NCBI RefSeq assembly: GCF_002943755.1
Contig: NZ_MQUB01000001.1
Coordinates: forward strand, 372,001 to 436,000
Source of the DNA: Aureitalea marina
GTDB taxonomy: Bacteria; Bacteroidota; Bacteroidia; Flavobacteriales; Flavobacteriaceae
Reading direction: 5' to 3'
Length of the DNA: 64,000 nt
Notes under the pieces: model-generated
What the model saw: the letters and a program-made list of their open reading frames with translations, nothing else
Databases searched by the model: none
Told to the model about the DNA's origin: nothing
Part shown: positions 51,930-60,407 of the stretch, in pieces
Position numbering within the stretch: position 1 is the first letter of the stretch
How the letters are laid out: the number at the start of each line of letters is the position of its first letter
Translations under genes and position numbers: made by a program

Positions 51930-52688
51930 TTGTTGCCGCTCCAAACACATAAGGTCATTAGTTGCCTACTGCTATGCTCCACGCTAGCATTTGGCCAGGT
52001 ATACAATACCGAGGTCGAAGCGAAGATCAATCTTCTAGATAACTCTGAATTCGTTCAGATTGAGGGTTCTGCCATCAATAAGACCCAACTCCCATTTAGT
52101 TTAAGATATATCCTTTCCCTGATCGATAATTCAGGTGAAAACCCTGATAAAAAGGACTATTCAGGACGTTTTATCCTAGGTCCAGGTGAGCAGAAAAATT
52201 TAGATACTCAGACATTTCCTACAAAAAATCAAGGAAAACTCACAATTCTTTTGTTAATTTACAATCTTGAAGATCAGCTGATCGGAATGGATCGGGTCGT
52301 TTTAAATGGGGATGAATCCGATGAAGTTAAACGAATAGTCGTTAACGATAATGCGATCTTTAGTCGTAAGAAGGATGGAGGAGTAAGTATACGCGGAATA
52401 ACTGTAGAAGATACCAAGACCAAATTTGGAAGGGACTTCTATCGATATTTTGCTGATGAATACCGGGCTAACACTGTTAATGGTCTTCACCCGGTGACTG
52501 TCAAAGAGACATTTGCCATTGCAAATACCTCGAAGATTGAATTAATAATAAACAACAATAAACTGCTAGAGTTTATTTTGCCCCCGAAAGACGACGTTAT
52601 CAGATCGTATGCGGCCGAATCCGTTAGGATGGTGTCCAAGTATTTTCGGGATCAAGAACTCAATGCGAACCAAAAAATACGATACTGA
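51930..52688 (+). CDS. csgE: CsgE with an extra N-terminal CsgC/CsgH-like domain
   Basis: A 252-residue periplasmic protein. Residues 1-24 look like a signal peptide. Residues 25-125 form an Ig-like beta sandwich (INLLDNSEFVQIEGSAINK, LGPGEQKNLDTQTF) similar in type to the curli-inhibitor proteins CsgC/CsgH. The C-terminal 115 residues are CsgE, the specificity cap of the CsgG channel: KFGRDFYRYFADEYR, TVKETFAIANTSKIELIINN and PPKDDVIRSYAAE. E. coli CsgE has only the second part. The start is TTG (51930 or 51933), because no ATG is in frame. Overlaps csgF by one base. Confidence 0.85.
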   Translation: MLPLQTHKVISCLLLCSTLAFGQVYNTEVEAKINLLDNSEFVQIEGSAINKTQLPFSLRYILSLIDNSGENPDKKDYSGRFILGPGEQKNLDTQTFPTKNQGKLTILLLIYNLEDQLIGMDRVVLNGDESDEVKRIVVNDNAIFSRKKDGGVSIRGITVEDTKTKFGRDFYRYFADEYRANTVNGLHPVTVKETFAIANTSKIELIINNNKLLEFILPPKDDVIRSYAAESVRMVSKYFRDQELNANQKIRY

Positions 52689-53077
52689 TGAAAACCAGAA
52701 TTTCACTCATAGTACTTTTCTTCTTAGCTGTTGGTTCTTATTCTTATGGACAGCAGTTGGTTTATACTCCCAAGAATCCTGCTTTCGGAGGGGACCCATT
52801 TGCGGGTAACTGGTTACTGAGTGTGGCCAATGCACAAAATCCATTTGATGATGACCAACAAGCCGTACCCGGCTTGGAAAATCTCGGAGCATTGGATCAA
52901 AGCCTGAATAATCAATTACTTGGTCAACTGGGTGGGGGAGATCTAAACGGATTACAATCCGGGACTTCAGCCGACGGGAATTTCGAATTCGAAGTTTTCG
53001 ATTCACTGGATGGCCTTGTTGTCAACATACTGGATCTGCTCTCGGGTGAACAGACCCAGATCGTTATTCCTAACTAG
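52688..53077 (+). CDS. csgF: CsgF, curli assembly factor
   Basis: A 129-residue exported protein. The mature N-terminus, LVYTPKNPAFGGDPFAGNWL followed by LSVANAQNPF, carries the conserved NPxFGGxPxxGxxLLxxAxAQN motif, the segment that in E. coli inserts into the CsgG pore. The C-terminal half is an Asn/Gly/Leu-rich linker and a short beta region. It links CsgB to the exporter. Starts inside the csgE stop codon (TGATG) and is followed by csgG after 13 bases. Confidence 0.93.
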   Translation: MKTRISLIVLFFLAVGSYSYGQQLVYTPKNPAFGGDPFAGNWLLSVANAQNPFDDDQQAVPGLENLGALDQSLNNQLLGQLGGGDLNGLQSGTSADGNFEFEVFDSLDGLVVNILDLLSGEQTQIVIPN

Positions 53078-53090
53078 CACCTCTTAACCT

Positions 53091-54506
53091 ATGGTAAAAA
53101 TCTACAAAACAACCTTATTATTTGCGCTCCCATTTCTACTTTCAGGTTGTGGTGCGTATTGGAACCAACCCACGGGGCCTCAGGATGCAAGGATATCCGA
53201 AATTACCGAGGCAACTAAAGACTTAAGGGAACTACCACCACCGGCGGAGCCGATTGTGGTAGGGGTATACAATTTCAAGGATCAGACTGGTCAGTACAAG
53301 AACCTGGAGAATGTTTCCAGTTTCAGTACTGCCGTTACACAAGGTGCTACGACCATTTTAGTCAAGGCCCTGGAAGACTCTAAATGGTTCAGACCCATTG
53401 AACGGGAAAATCTAAACAACCTTTTAGGAGAACGGAATATCATCCGCAGTACTCGAGACGAGTACAGCGACGCCAACAACCCTCCTCAGCGCTTGAATCC
53501 TCTTTTATTTGCAGGAATGCTCCTTGAAGGAGGTGTGATTTCCTACGATACCAATATCATGACCGGTGGAGTAGGCGCCCGATACTTTGGTGTAGGTGGT
53601 TCTGCTGAATATCGCCAGGATCGTATCACGGTTTATCTTCGAGCCGTTTCCACCAATACTGGTGAGGTTCTAAAAACAGTGAACGTTTCCAAGACCATTT
53701 TATCTCAGGCTGTGGATGTTGGAATATTTCGTTTTGTGAATTTCGAACGTCTGTTGGAAGTAGAAACCGGATTCACCAAGAATGAGCCCACGCAATTGGC
53801 CGTTCAAGAAGCTATCGAACGTGCTGTAGAACTTCTGATCCTGGAAGGTATCAAAGATGACCTCTGGGGTACGCTGGAAGGAGAAGAAAAAGACCAGCAG
53901 CTGGTAGATGCTTACATGGCCGAAAAAGAGTTGGAGGAATCCACTACGCTTTACGAGCGACAGTATCTTCCTCAGGACTTTCGTCATGTTATCACTCCAA
54001 GTTTGGGACTATCCTTGATGGATGGAGATTATGACAGCAGTGTTCTTGATTTCCGAGCAGGTCTTTCCTACAAATACAGATTGTATCCGCATTTTGCGCT
54101 TGGTGCCGATTTTGAGATCTTCAGGCTCAATTCTACCCCGGAAGAAAGAACCTGGTGGCTGAGCCAGACCTTGTTGCTCGATTTTACCATCTTACCGAAC
54201 GATCGTCTCTCACCCAAGGTGTATGGAGGTCCGGGGCTTTTGCTCTATGCCGATGATACGGATACCCAATTCAACAGCAAATGGGATTCCTATTTCCAGC
54301 TGAAGGCTGGTTTAGGTTTGGATTATCGGGTTTCTGATCGGGTATCGTTAGAATTGACAGGAGATTGGAATTTTGCCTTTACAGATCAACTGGATAATCT
54401 CGTTCAGGGTCGAAGAGACGATTATTATATCAACTTCGGTTTTGGTGTCAACTATCAATTTGGAGCCAGAAACAAGAATAAAGAAGCTAACTCAAACAAC
54501 CAATAA
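53091..54506 (+). CDS. csgG: CsgG curli secretion channel with C-terminal beta-barrel-like extension
   Basis: Outer-membrane lipoprotein of 471 residues; E. coli CsgG has 277. The lipobox is LLSGC (Cys20). The channel part follows E. coli closely: VGVYNFKDQTGQYK, SSFSTAVTQGATTILVKALE and WFRPIERENLNNLLGERNII. In the constriction, Phe56 is kept, while Asn55 becomes Ser and Tyr51 is not conserved. From about residue 300 an added domain of alternating strands (YKYRLYPHFALGADFEIFRL, YYINFGFGVNYQFG) looks like an eight-strand barrel. Stop and next start overlap (TAATG). Confidence 0.92.
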   Translation: MVKIYKTTLLFALPFLLSGCGAYWNQPTGPQDARISEITEATKDLRELPPPAEPIVVGVYNFKDQTGQYKNLENVSSFSTAVTQGATTILVKALEDSKWFRPIERENLNNLLGERNIIRSTRDEYSDANNPPQRLNPLLFAGMLLEGGVISYDTNIMTGGVGARYFGVGGSAEYRQDRITVYLRAVSTNTGEVLKTVNVSKTILSQAVDVGIFRFVNFERLLEVETGFTKNEPTQLAVQEAIERAVELLILEGIKDDLWGTLEGEEKDQQLVDAYMAEKELEESTTLYERQYLPQDFRHVITPSLGLSLMDGDYDSSVLDFRAGLSYKYRLYPHFALGADFEIFRLNSTPEERTWWLSQTLLLDFTILPNDRLSPKVYGGPGLLLYADDTDTQFNSKWDSYFQLKAGLGLDYRVSDRVSLELTGDWNFAFTDQLDNLVQGRRDDYYINFGFGVNYQFGARNKNKEANSNNQ

Positions 54507-56026
54507 TGAAGACAATGATGGATAAGAAAACCTACTTGATGTGGACGAGCGTCCTCTTGTTGATCTTTACCTTTTCTTGTAACGAAGACAGAGTAAGTGA
54601 GAATCAAATTGGAAATTTACGAGGAAAAGTGGTCGAAGCGGGATCCAATACCCCGATACCTAATGCAAAGATCTCTACTAATCCTACTTCTAATACTGTC
54701 TTTACGGATAGTTCAGGAAACTACGAGATGAATGAGATTCCGGTGAATGATTATGTGGTCACTGCCGAAAGCGAACTTTATATAACCACCGCTCAACCAG
54801 CTACGGTGACTGGAAACAGCACCACCCAGGTTGTTTTTGAGCTAGAACGATCTACGACCAATAACAGGCCGCCTACGGCACCTCAGCTTAATTCTCCATC
54901 TCAGAATGAGTTGATCTCTGGTATTGAAGTGGTATTCAAATGGTCTTCCTCAGATCCTGAAGAAGATCCTATCACTTACACTTTAGAACTCAGAAATGAT
55001 GCGAATAACGATGTTTTGTTGTTTGAGGATTTGAGCAATGATTCCTTAGTGTATTCAGAATTGATGATGGATACCAAATATTTCTGGCAAGTTTCTGCCA
55101 ATGACGGAATCAATACCCAATCTGTTCTCAGTCCAGTAGGAACCTTTACCGTAGATGGACCGCCAGTGGATAACCGTTTCTTTTTCACAAGGACCGTAAA
55201 TGGCAACAATGTCATTTTCTCTGCCGACGAAAGTGGTAACGAATTTCAACTTACCCCAAGCGACAGGAATAGCTATCGTCCTAAATTGAACGTTGCTGCT
55301 AATTTGATCGCTTTCTTAAGAACGAATGGAGCAGACGCAGATATATATACGATGGAACGTGATGGTAGCAATGTCCGCCGTGTTACCAATACCGTGAAGC
55401 CAAGTGGTTTCGATCCAAATGAGATCAGTTTTGCTTGGCCGACGGATAGTGATATGATCTACTACCCGGAATTCGAACGACTCTGGCGAATCAATAGCAA
55501 CGGGCAAGGACGTGAATTGGTTTACAAAATTGAAGACGGGCGCTTCATCTCTGAAGTCGATATTAATGAAACTTTGGATTTAATAGCGATCAAAGTGAAT
55601 GATCAACGTGGATATGATATCGGTATTTACTTAACAGATATGTCAGGTGTGGTCAGTGACACTGTTATTGACAATGTTTCGGGAGCTGCAAACAGTGTTA
55701 GCTTGTCAGCTACCAACAACACCTTAGTTTATACCTACGATGTATCTGGACAAGAAAATCCTGGTTACCGTCGATTCGATTCCAGAATCTTCATTTATGA
55801 CAGAACTGATCAATCAACTACTGATATCTCTGGAGAAAAACCAGATGGGACCAATGATATTCAAGCCTTCTTCTCTCCAAACGAAGCTTTCGTAATATTT
55901 ACGAATACTTCCAACGACGGACGTTCAAGACGTGATGTTTTCGAGGTCAATGTGGTGGGTGATGAGGACGGCGGACGTACCAGAACCATGTTGTTTATGG
56001 ATGCCTTTATGGCGTTCTGGAAATAG
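54506..56026 (+). CDS. Multi-domain lipoprotein closing the curli operon
   Basis: A 506-residue lipoprotein (lipobox FTFSC). Domains in order: a carboxypeptidase-regulatory-like Ig fold (LRGKVVEAGSNTPIPNAKIS), a fibronectin III-like domain (RPPTAPQLNSPSQNELISG to about residue 215), and a TolB/PD40-like beta-propeller from about 220 to the end (NVIFSADESGNEFQLTPSD, ADIYTMERDGSNVRRVTN). It is joined to csgG by a one-base overlap and followed by the operon terminator, so it belongs to the curli transcript. It has no counterpart in the E. coli csg operons; a role in anchoring, gating or fibre quality control is a guess. Confidence 0.8.
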   Translation: MKTMMDKKTYLMWTSVLLLIFTFSCNEDRVSENQIGNLRGKVVEAGSNTPIPNAKISTNPTSNTVFTDSSGNYEMNEIPVNDYVVTAESELYITTAQPATVTGNSTTQVVFELERSTTNNRPPTAPQLNSPSQNELISGIEVVFKWSSSDPEEDPITYTLELRNDANNDVLLFEDLSNDSLVYSELMMDTKYFWQVSANDGINTQSVLSPVGTFTVDGPPVDNRFFFTRTVNGNNVIFSADESGNEFQLTPSDRNSYRPKLNVAANLIAFLRTNGADADIYTMERDGSNVRRVTNTVKPSGFDPNEISFAWPTDSDMIYYPEFERLWRINSNGQGRELVYKIEDGRFISEVDINETLDLIAIKVNDQRGYDIGIYLTDMSGVVSDTVIDNVSGAANSVSLSATNNTLVYTYDVSGQENPGYRRFDSRIFIYDRTDQSTTDISGEKPDGTNDIQAFFSPNEAFVIFTNTSNDGRSRRDVFEVNVVGDEDGGRTRTMLFMDAFMAFWK

Positions 56027-56052
56027 CGAATTCTAATTAGATATTAGTGAAG

Positions 56053-56083
56053 ACCTCATGGGAAACCATGAGGTTTTCTTTTT
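56053..56083 (+). terminator. Terminator of the curli operon with GAAA tetraloop
   Basis: Perfect 9-bp stem ACCTCATGG / CCATGAGGT closed by the very stable GAAA tetraloop, followed by a T-rich tract. The -7 box of purM starts immediately after. Confidence 0.93.
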
Positions 56084-56091
56084 TACCTTTG
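56084..56091 (+). promoter_or_regulatory. -7 box of purM, very close to its start codon
   Basis: TACCTTTG matches TAnnTTTG and ends only 5 bases before ATG 56097. Transcription starting about 7 bases downstream of such a box would give a leaderless or nearly leaderless mRNA. Confidence 0.55.
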
Positions 56092-56096
56092 CAGCT

Positions 56097-57272
56097 ATGA
56101 ATTCTAGCTCAGATCGATATGCGCAGCGGGGAGTTTCCGCCAGTAAGGAAGACGTTCATCAGGCCATTAAAAATGTAGATAAAGGACTATTTCCCAAGGC
56201 CTTTTGTAAGATTGTCCCGGACCATTTGACTGGTAGTCCAGATCATTGCGTCGTCATGCATGCGGACGGTGCCGGTACGAAGTCTTCCTTGGCCTATATG
56301 TATTGGAAGGAAACCGGTGATTTGTCCGTCTGGAAAGGAATTGCTCAAGATGCATTGATCATGAACATAGATGATCTACTCTGTGTTGGTGCAACCGGTA
56401 ATATTTTGTTGTCATCTACTATTGGACGCAACAAGAACCTGATCCCGGGCGAAGTTATCTCCGCCATTATCAATGGGACAGAAGAGCTTCTGCAGGATCT
56501 CCGGGACCATGGTTTGGATATCTATTCGACAGGCGGAGAGACAGCAGATGTCGGCGATCTGGTTCGGACCATCATTGTCGACTCTACCGTTGTCTCACGA
56601 ATGAAGCGTAGTGAGGTCATTGACAATGCCAACATTCGTTCAGGTGATGTCATTGTTGGTTTGTCTTCCTTTGGTCAAACCTCTTACGAGCAAGGCTATA
56701 ATGGTGGTATGGGAAGCAATGGGTTGACTTCAGCCAGACACGATGTTTTTAATAAACTACTGGCTACGCGTTTTCCGGAGAGCTATGATCCGGCAGTTCC
56801 GGAAGAATTAGTATACTCCGGTACCGTTGGACTAACCGATGCAGTTGCTGGTAGTCCACTTAATGCGGCCCAGTTGGTCTTGTCTCCAACCAGAACCTAT
56901 GCTCCGGTTATCAAGGCCCTTCTAGACGAGATAGACCGTAATTTGATCCATGGGATGGTTCACTGTAGTGGGGGAGCCCAGACCAAGGTCCTTCACTTTG
57001 TTGATGGAGTGCACGTGATCAAGGACAATCTATTTGAAATTCCTCCCCTTTTCGATCTGATCCAGCGTGAAAGTGGTACGGACTGGAAAGAAATGTATAA
57101 GGTCTTCAATATGGGGCACCGAATGGAGCTTTATGTCCCTGAGACCATTGCCGGCATAATAATCGATCTTGCTGCAAGTTTTAAGCTCGATGCCCAGATC
57201 GTTGGTCGGGTGGAAGCAGATCCTGGCGCCAGGTTGACCATAGAAAGCCCGCACGGCAGCTTTCAATATTAA
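56097..57272 (+). CDS. purM: Phosphoribosylformylglycinamidine cyclo-ligase (AIR synthase) PurM
   Basis: Purine-pathway enzyme of the ATP-dependent PurM/PurL fold. Its 391 residues include YAQRGVSASKEDVHQAI, HADGAGTKSSLAYMYW, MNIDDLLCVGATG, STGGETADVGDLVRT and MGHRMELYVPE. It is longer than E. coli PurM (345) but typical of the Bacteroidota form. ATG 56097 is chosen; an earlier start at 56058 would lie inside the terminator. Followed by prfA and pyrF on the same strand. Confidence 0.92.
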   Translation: MNSSSDRYAQRGVSASKEDVHQAIKNVDKGLFPKAFCKIVPDHLTGSPDHCVVMHADGAGTKSSLAYMYWKETGDLSVWKGIAQDALIMNIDDLLCVGATGNILLSSTIGRNKNLIPGEVISAIINGTEELLQDLRDHGLDIYSTGGETADVGDLVRTIIVDSTVVSRMKRSEVIDNANIRSGDVIVGLSSFGQTSYEQGYNGGMGSNGLTSARHDVFNKLLATRFPESYDPAVPEELVYSGTVGLTDAVAGSPLNAAQLVLSPTRTYAPVIKALLDEIDRNLIHGMVHCSGGAQTKVLHFVDGVHVIKDNLFEIPPLFDLIQRESGTDWKEMYKVFNMGHRMELYVPETIAGIIIDLAASFKLDAQIVGRVEADPGARLTIESPHGSFQY

Positions 57273-57325
57273 GATCAGATTAGCTCAATTGTTGTAATTT
57301 TAACCACCACTAAGCGGGGGAGATC

Positions 57326-58411
57326 ATGAACGGAATGCTCGAAAAATTAGCCATTGTCAAACAGCGATTCGATGAGGTCAGCGACCTGATCATTCAACCA
57401 GATATCATTTCTGATCAGCAAAGGTATATCCAGCTCAATAAAGAGTACAAGGACTTGAGGATCCTGATGGATAAACGAGAGCAATATGTCACCTTACACG
57501 ATAACCTGCAGGAAGCGGAGGAGATCATTTCCGATGGCAGCGATGCCGAAATGGTCGAGATGGCTAAAATGCAATATGATGAGGCCAAAGGCGCCTTGCC
57601 TGGTTTAGAGGAGGAGATTCGTTTTCTCCTGGTACCCAAGGACCCTGAAGATTCAAAGAATGCGGTCATGGAGATCCGTGCCGGTACAGGAGGAGATGAG
57701 GCCAGTATTTTCGCTGGTGATCTATTTCGGATGTATACCAAATATTGCGAGGGCCGGGGTTGGAAGATCAGTGTGGTCGATTTTAACGAAGGTACCAGCG
57801 GAGGATACAAAGAGATCCAGTTCGAGATCACGGGAGAAGATGTTTACGGTGTCTTAAAGTTCGAAGCTGGTGTGCACCGGGTTCAGCGTGTTCCTCAGAC
57901 TGAGACCCAAGGGCGCGTTCATACCAGTGCTGCTACAGTCATGGTTTTTCCTGAGGCCGAAGAATTTGACGTAGAGATAGACCCTAAAGATGTCCGCATT
58001 GATTACTTCTGCTCTTCAGGACCAGGGGGGCAATCGGTGAATACGACCTATTCTGCGGTAAGATTAACCCACGAGCCAACCGGACTCGTGGCCCAATGTC
58101 AGGATCAGAAGTCTCAGCACAAGAATAAAGAGAAAGCATTTAAAGTCCTTCGTTCTCGGTTGTACGACCTCGAACTAGCCAAAAAACAGGCTGAAGATGC
58201 GGAAAAAAGAGGTTCAATGGTTACTTCCGGGGACCGTTCTGCCAAGATCCGTACCTATAATTACCCACAGGGAAGGGTTACTGATCATCGGATCAATCTG
58301 ACCCTCTATGATCTAAGCAACATTATAGATGGGGACATTCAGAAGATAGTAGACGAGTTGCAGCTGGTCAATAATACGGAGAAACTCAAAGAAGCCGGAG
58401 AGACGTTCTAA
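57326..58411 (+). CDS. prfA: Peptide chain release factor 1
   Basis: Release factor of 361 residues that ends translation at UAA and UAG. The catalytic GGQ is in [20 protein letters not shown] and the codon-reading PxT motif is [15 protein letters not shown] (PQT, equivalent to PAT in E. coli), which separates it from RF2 (SPF). A start at a methionine three codons later is also possible. The stop codon overlaps the pyrF start (TAATG). It is the factor that would act at the amber codon in the small gene at 42.2 kb. Confidence 0.96.
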   Translation: MNGMLEKLAIVKQRFDEVSDLIIQPDIISDQQRYIQLNKEYKDLRILMDKREQYVTLHDNLQEAEEIISDGSDAEMVEMAKMQYDEAKGALPGLEEEIRFLLVPKDPEDSKNAVMEIRAGTGGDEASIFAGDLFRMYTKYCEGRGWKISVVDFNEGTSGGYKEIQFEITGEDVYGVLKFEAGVHRVQRVPQTETQGRVHTSAATVMVFPEAEEFDVEIDPKDVRIDYFCSSGPGGQSVNTTYSAVRLTHEPTGLVAQCQDQKSQHKNKEKAFKVLRSRLYDLELAKKQAEDAEKRGSMVTSGDRSAKIRTYNYPQGRVTDHRINLTLYDLSNIIDGDIQKIVDELQLVNNTEKLKEAGETF

Positions 58412-59232
58412 TGATAACCATCAAGAAGCTTGTAGAACAAATTGAAGCCAAGAAATCCTTTCTATGCGTTGGACTGGATGTGGACCTGGAGAAAATCCCG
58501 ACGCATTTGTTGGAAGAGGAGGATCCCATGTTTGCTTTTAACAAGGCGATCATAGACTCCACCCACCACCTGGCGGTAGCTTACAAGCCCAATACTGCAT
58601 TTTACGAGGCCTATGGATTACAAGGCTGGAGATCACTGGAGAGAACCATTGAATACCTCAATGAACGCCACCCGGATATTTTTACCATAGCCGATGCCAA
58701 ACGTGGCGATATTGGAAATACCTCTACTCGTTATGCCAAGGCCTTCTTCGAAGACCTGCAATTTGATTCGGTCACTGTTGCACCCTACATGGGAAAAGAT
58801 TCTGTAGAACCCTTCCTGGCCTTCGAGAATAAGATTACCATTCTACTGGCCTTAACATCCAATGCAGGGGCCTTCGATTTCCAAACTCGTTCCCTGGAAG
58901 ATCAGGAATTATACAAGCAAGTTCTACAAACTTCCCTTAACTGGGAAAATGCCCATAATCTTATGTATGTGGTCGGTGCGACCAAGGCAGAGTATTTGGC
59001 CGACATACGTGCCATTGTACCTGATCACTTTCTGTTAGTACCCGGAGTAGGAGCTCAAGGAGGTGATCTTGAGGCAGTTTGCCGGTACGGATTGAATAAG
59101 CAGGTCGGACTCCTGATCAATTCCTCCAGGGGGATCATTTACGCCTCTCAAGGAAGGGATTTTGCCGAGGCTGCCGCGGCTTCTGCGCTCAGCCTGCGAA
59201 CTCAAATGCAGCAGATACTGGATGCTCGTTAA
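58411..59232 (+). CDS. pyrF: Orotidine 5'-phosphate decarboxylase (type 2)
   Basis: Last step of UMP synthesis. The 273-residue length and the motifs [28 protein letters not shown], and the catalytic [18 protein letters not shown] place it in the longer type 2 group of PyrF. Coupled to prfA by one base and overlapped by the next gene for 11 bases. Confidence 0.95.
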   Translation: MITIKKLVEQIEAKKSFLCVGLDVDLEKIPTHLLEEEDPMFAFNKAIIDSTHHLAVAYKPNTAFYEAYGLQGWRSLERTIEYLNERHPDIFTIADAKRGDIGNTSTRYAKAFFEDLQFDSVTVAPYMGKDSVEPFLAFENKITILLALTSNAGAFDFQTRSLEDQELYKQVLQTSLNWENAHNLMYVVGATKAEYLADIRAIVPDHFLLVPGVGAQGGDLEAVCRYGLNKQVGLLINSSRGIIYASQGRDFAEAAAASALSLRTQMQQILDAR

Positions 59233-60013
59233 GGATCAGCTTGGTCGCGATTTAAGCTTTCCCTATACTCCAAGGAGAATTGTATCTCTTGTTCCCTCAC
59301 AAACTGAACTTTTAGTTGATCTGAATTTGGTAAATGAGATCGTTGGGGTCACCAAATTCTGCGTTCATCCGGATCATATCCGAAAGACAAAAACTGTTGT
59401 CGGCGGTACCAAACAACTTCATTTAGACAAGGTACGTCGGTTGAAGCCGGACATTGTAATAGCCAATAAAGAAGAAAATACCCTGGAATTGGTAGAACAG
59501 CTATCAACCATCTGCCCGGTGTGGGTAAGTGATGTGGAAACTATTGAAGATGCTATGGTCATGATCCAAAGCCTGGGTGAGCTCTTCAATAAGAAACAAA
59601 AGGCATCAGACCTGGTAAATCGTATCTCGTCCGGAATGGAGGATTTGACTGTGACTTGCGCAAAGTTGGACCGTCTGAAGGTAGCCTATTTGATCTGGAA
59701 CAAACCCAACATGGCCGCTGGAAGCAGAACCTTTATCGATCACTTATTGAAACGCTGTAATCTGGAAAATGTGATTGTGGAAGAACGATATCCGGTGGTA
59801 GATATTTCTCAGCTAACCCAGGCTGAGGTCATTCTATTAAGTTCCGAACCTTTTCCTTTTAAAGAGAAACACAGCTTGCAATTGAAAGAGTTGGTAGCTG
59901 CCGAAATTGAAATTACGGATGGAGAAATGTGGAGTTGGTACGGTTCGCGCTTATTGAAGTCTGTAGTGTATCTAAAGGATTTCCGACTCCATCTAGGATC
60001 GCTTCAGGCCTAA
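59222..60013 (+). CDS. Cobalamin-type periplasmic-binding-fold protein (BtuF-like)
   Basis: A 263-residue protein of the helical-backbone metal-receptor superfamily (Fe3+-siderophore and cobalamin binding). Conserved elements are [52 protein letters not shown] and [13 protein letters not shown]. No signal peptide is present from ATG 59222, so it may work in the cytoplasm, as many Bacteroidota homologs appear to. No transporter gene is adjacent; the B12-dependent mutase 0.4 kb downstream makes cobalamin a reasonable ligand guess. Confidence 0.82.
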   Translation: MLVKDQLGRDLSFPYTPRRIVSLVPSQTELLVDLNLVNEIVGVTKFCVHPDHIRKTKTVVGGTKQLHLDKVRRLKPDIVIANKEENTLELVEQLSTICPVWVSDVETIEDAMVMIQSLGELFNKKQKASDLVNRISSGMEDLTVTCAKLDRLKVAYLIWNKPNMAAGSRTFIDHLLKRCNLENVIVEERYPVVDISQLTQAEVILLSSEPFPFKEKHSLQLKELVAAEIEITDGEMWSWYGSRLLKSVVYLKDFRLHLGSLQA

Positions 60014-60169
60014 TTCCTTGATCTTGGCATAGATCTTATCCGCTTCTTGTCTGGCCCAAATACTTTTTTCCTGATCTCTTGCAGCCTGTTCAAATGATTG
60101 TCTCATTAAATAAGTATACTGCTTCTCCAGTTTTTCCAATCGTGACCTTCGTCTGAACCAATCCGGCAT
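59993..60169 (-). CDS. Lacal_2735-like small protein
   Basis: A 58-residue helical, highly charged protein from ATG 60169: MPDWFRRRSRLEKLEKQYTY, then LMRQSFEQAARDQEKS. It fits the Lacal_2735 family of small flavobacterial proteins (usual start MFxxFKKKSxxEKLxxKYxxLM), function unknown. A start at 60193 would add eight residues. Its end overlaps the convergent BtuF-like gene by 21 bases. The 238 bases between its start and the mutase hold only promoter-like sequence. Confidence 0.75.
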   Translation of the reverse strand: MPDWFRRRSRLEKLEKQYTYLMRQSFEQAARDQEKSIWARQEADKIYAKIKELGLKRS

Positions 60170-60407
60170 AATTCCATCTCTTTGTGGGCACAAAGTTAGA
60201 TCGGCAAGCTTAAAAATGGTCTAAATTATTGGTTAATAAGGTCTTAAATATTAGCGGATAGCCTAACTTAGTGTTAAGTTCTATAACACCAATGAGCGAT
60301 GAGCTCATTTCAGGACTAGATATTATCAGAGGATTGAGCTATAATCCGCGTGCCGCATCTTTGTGAATTTCGTAAATTTGTGGTCCAAATTGTCATTCAA
60401 ATTAACA

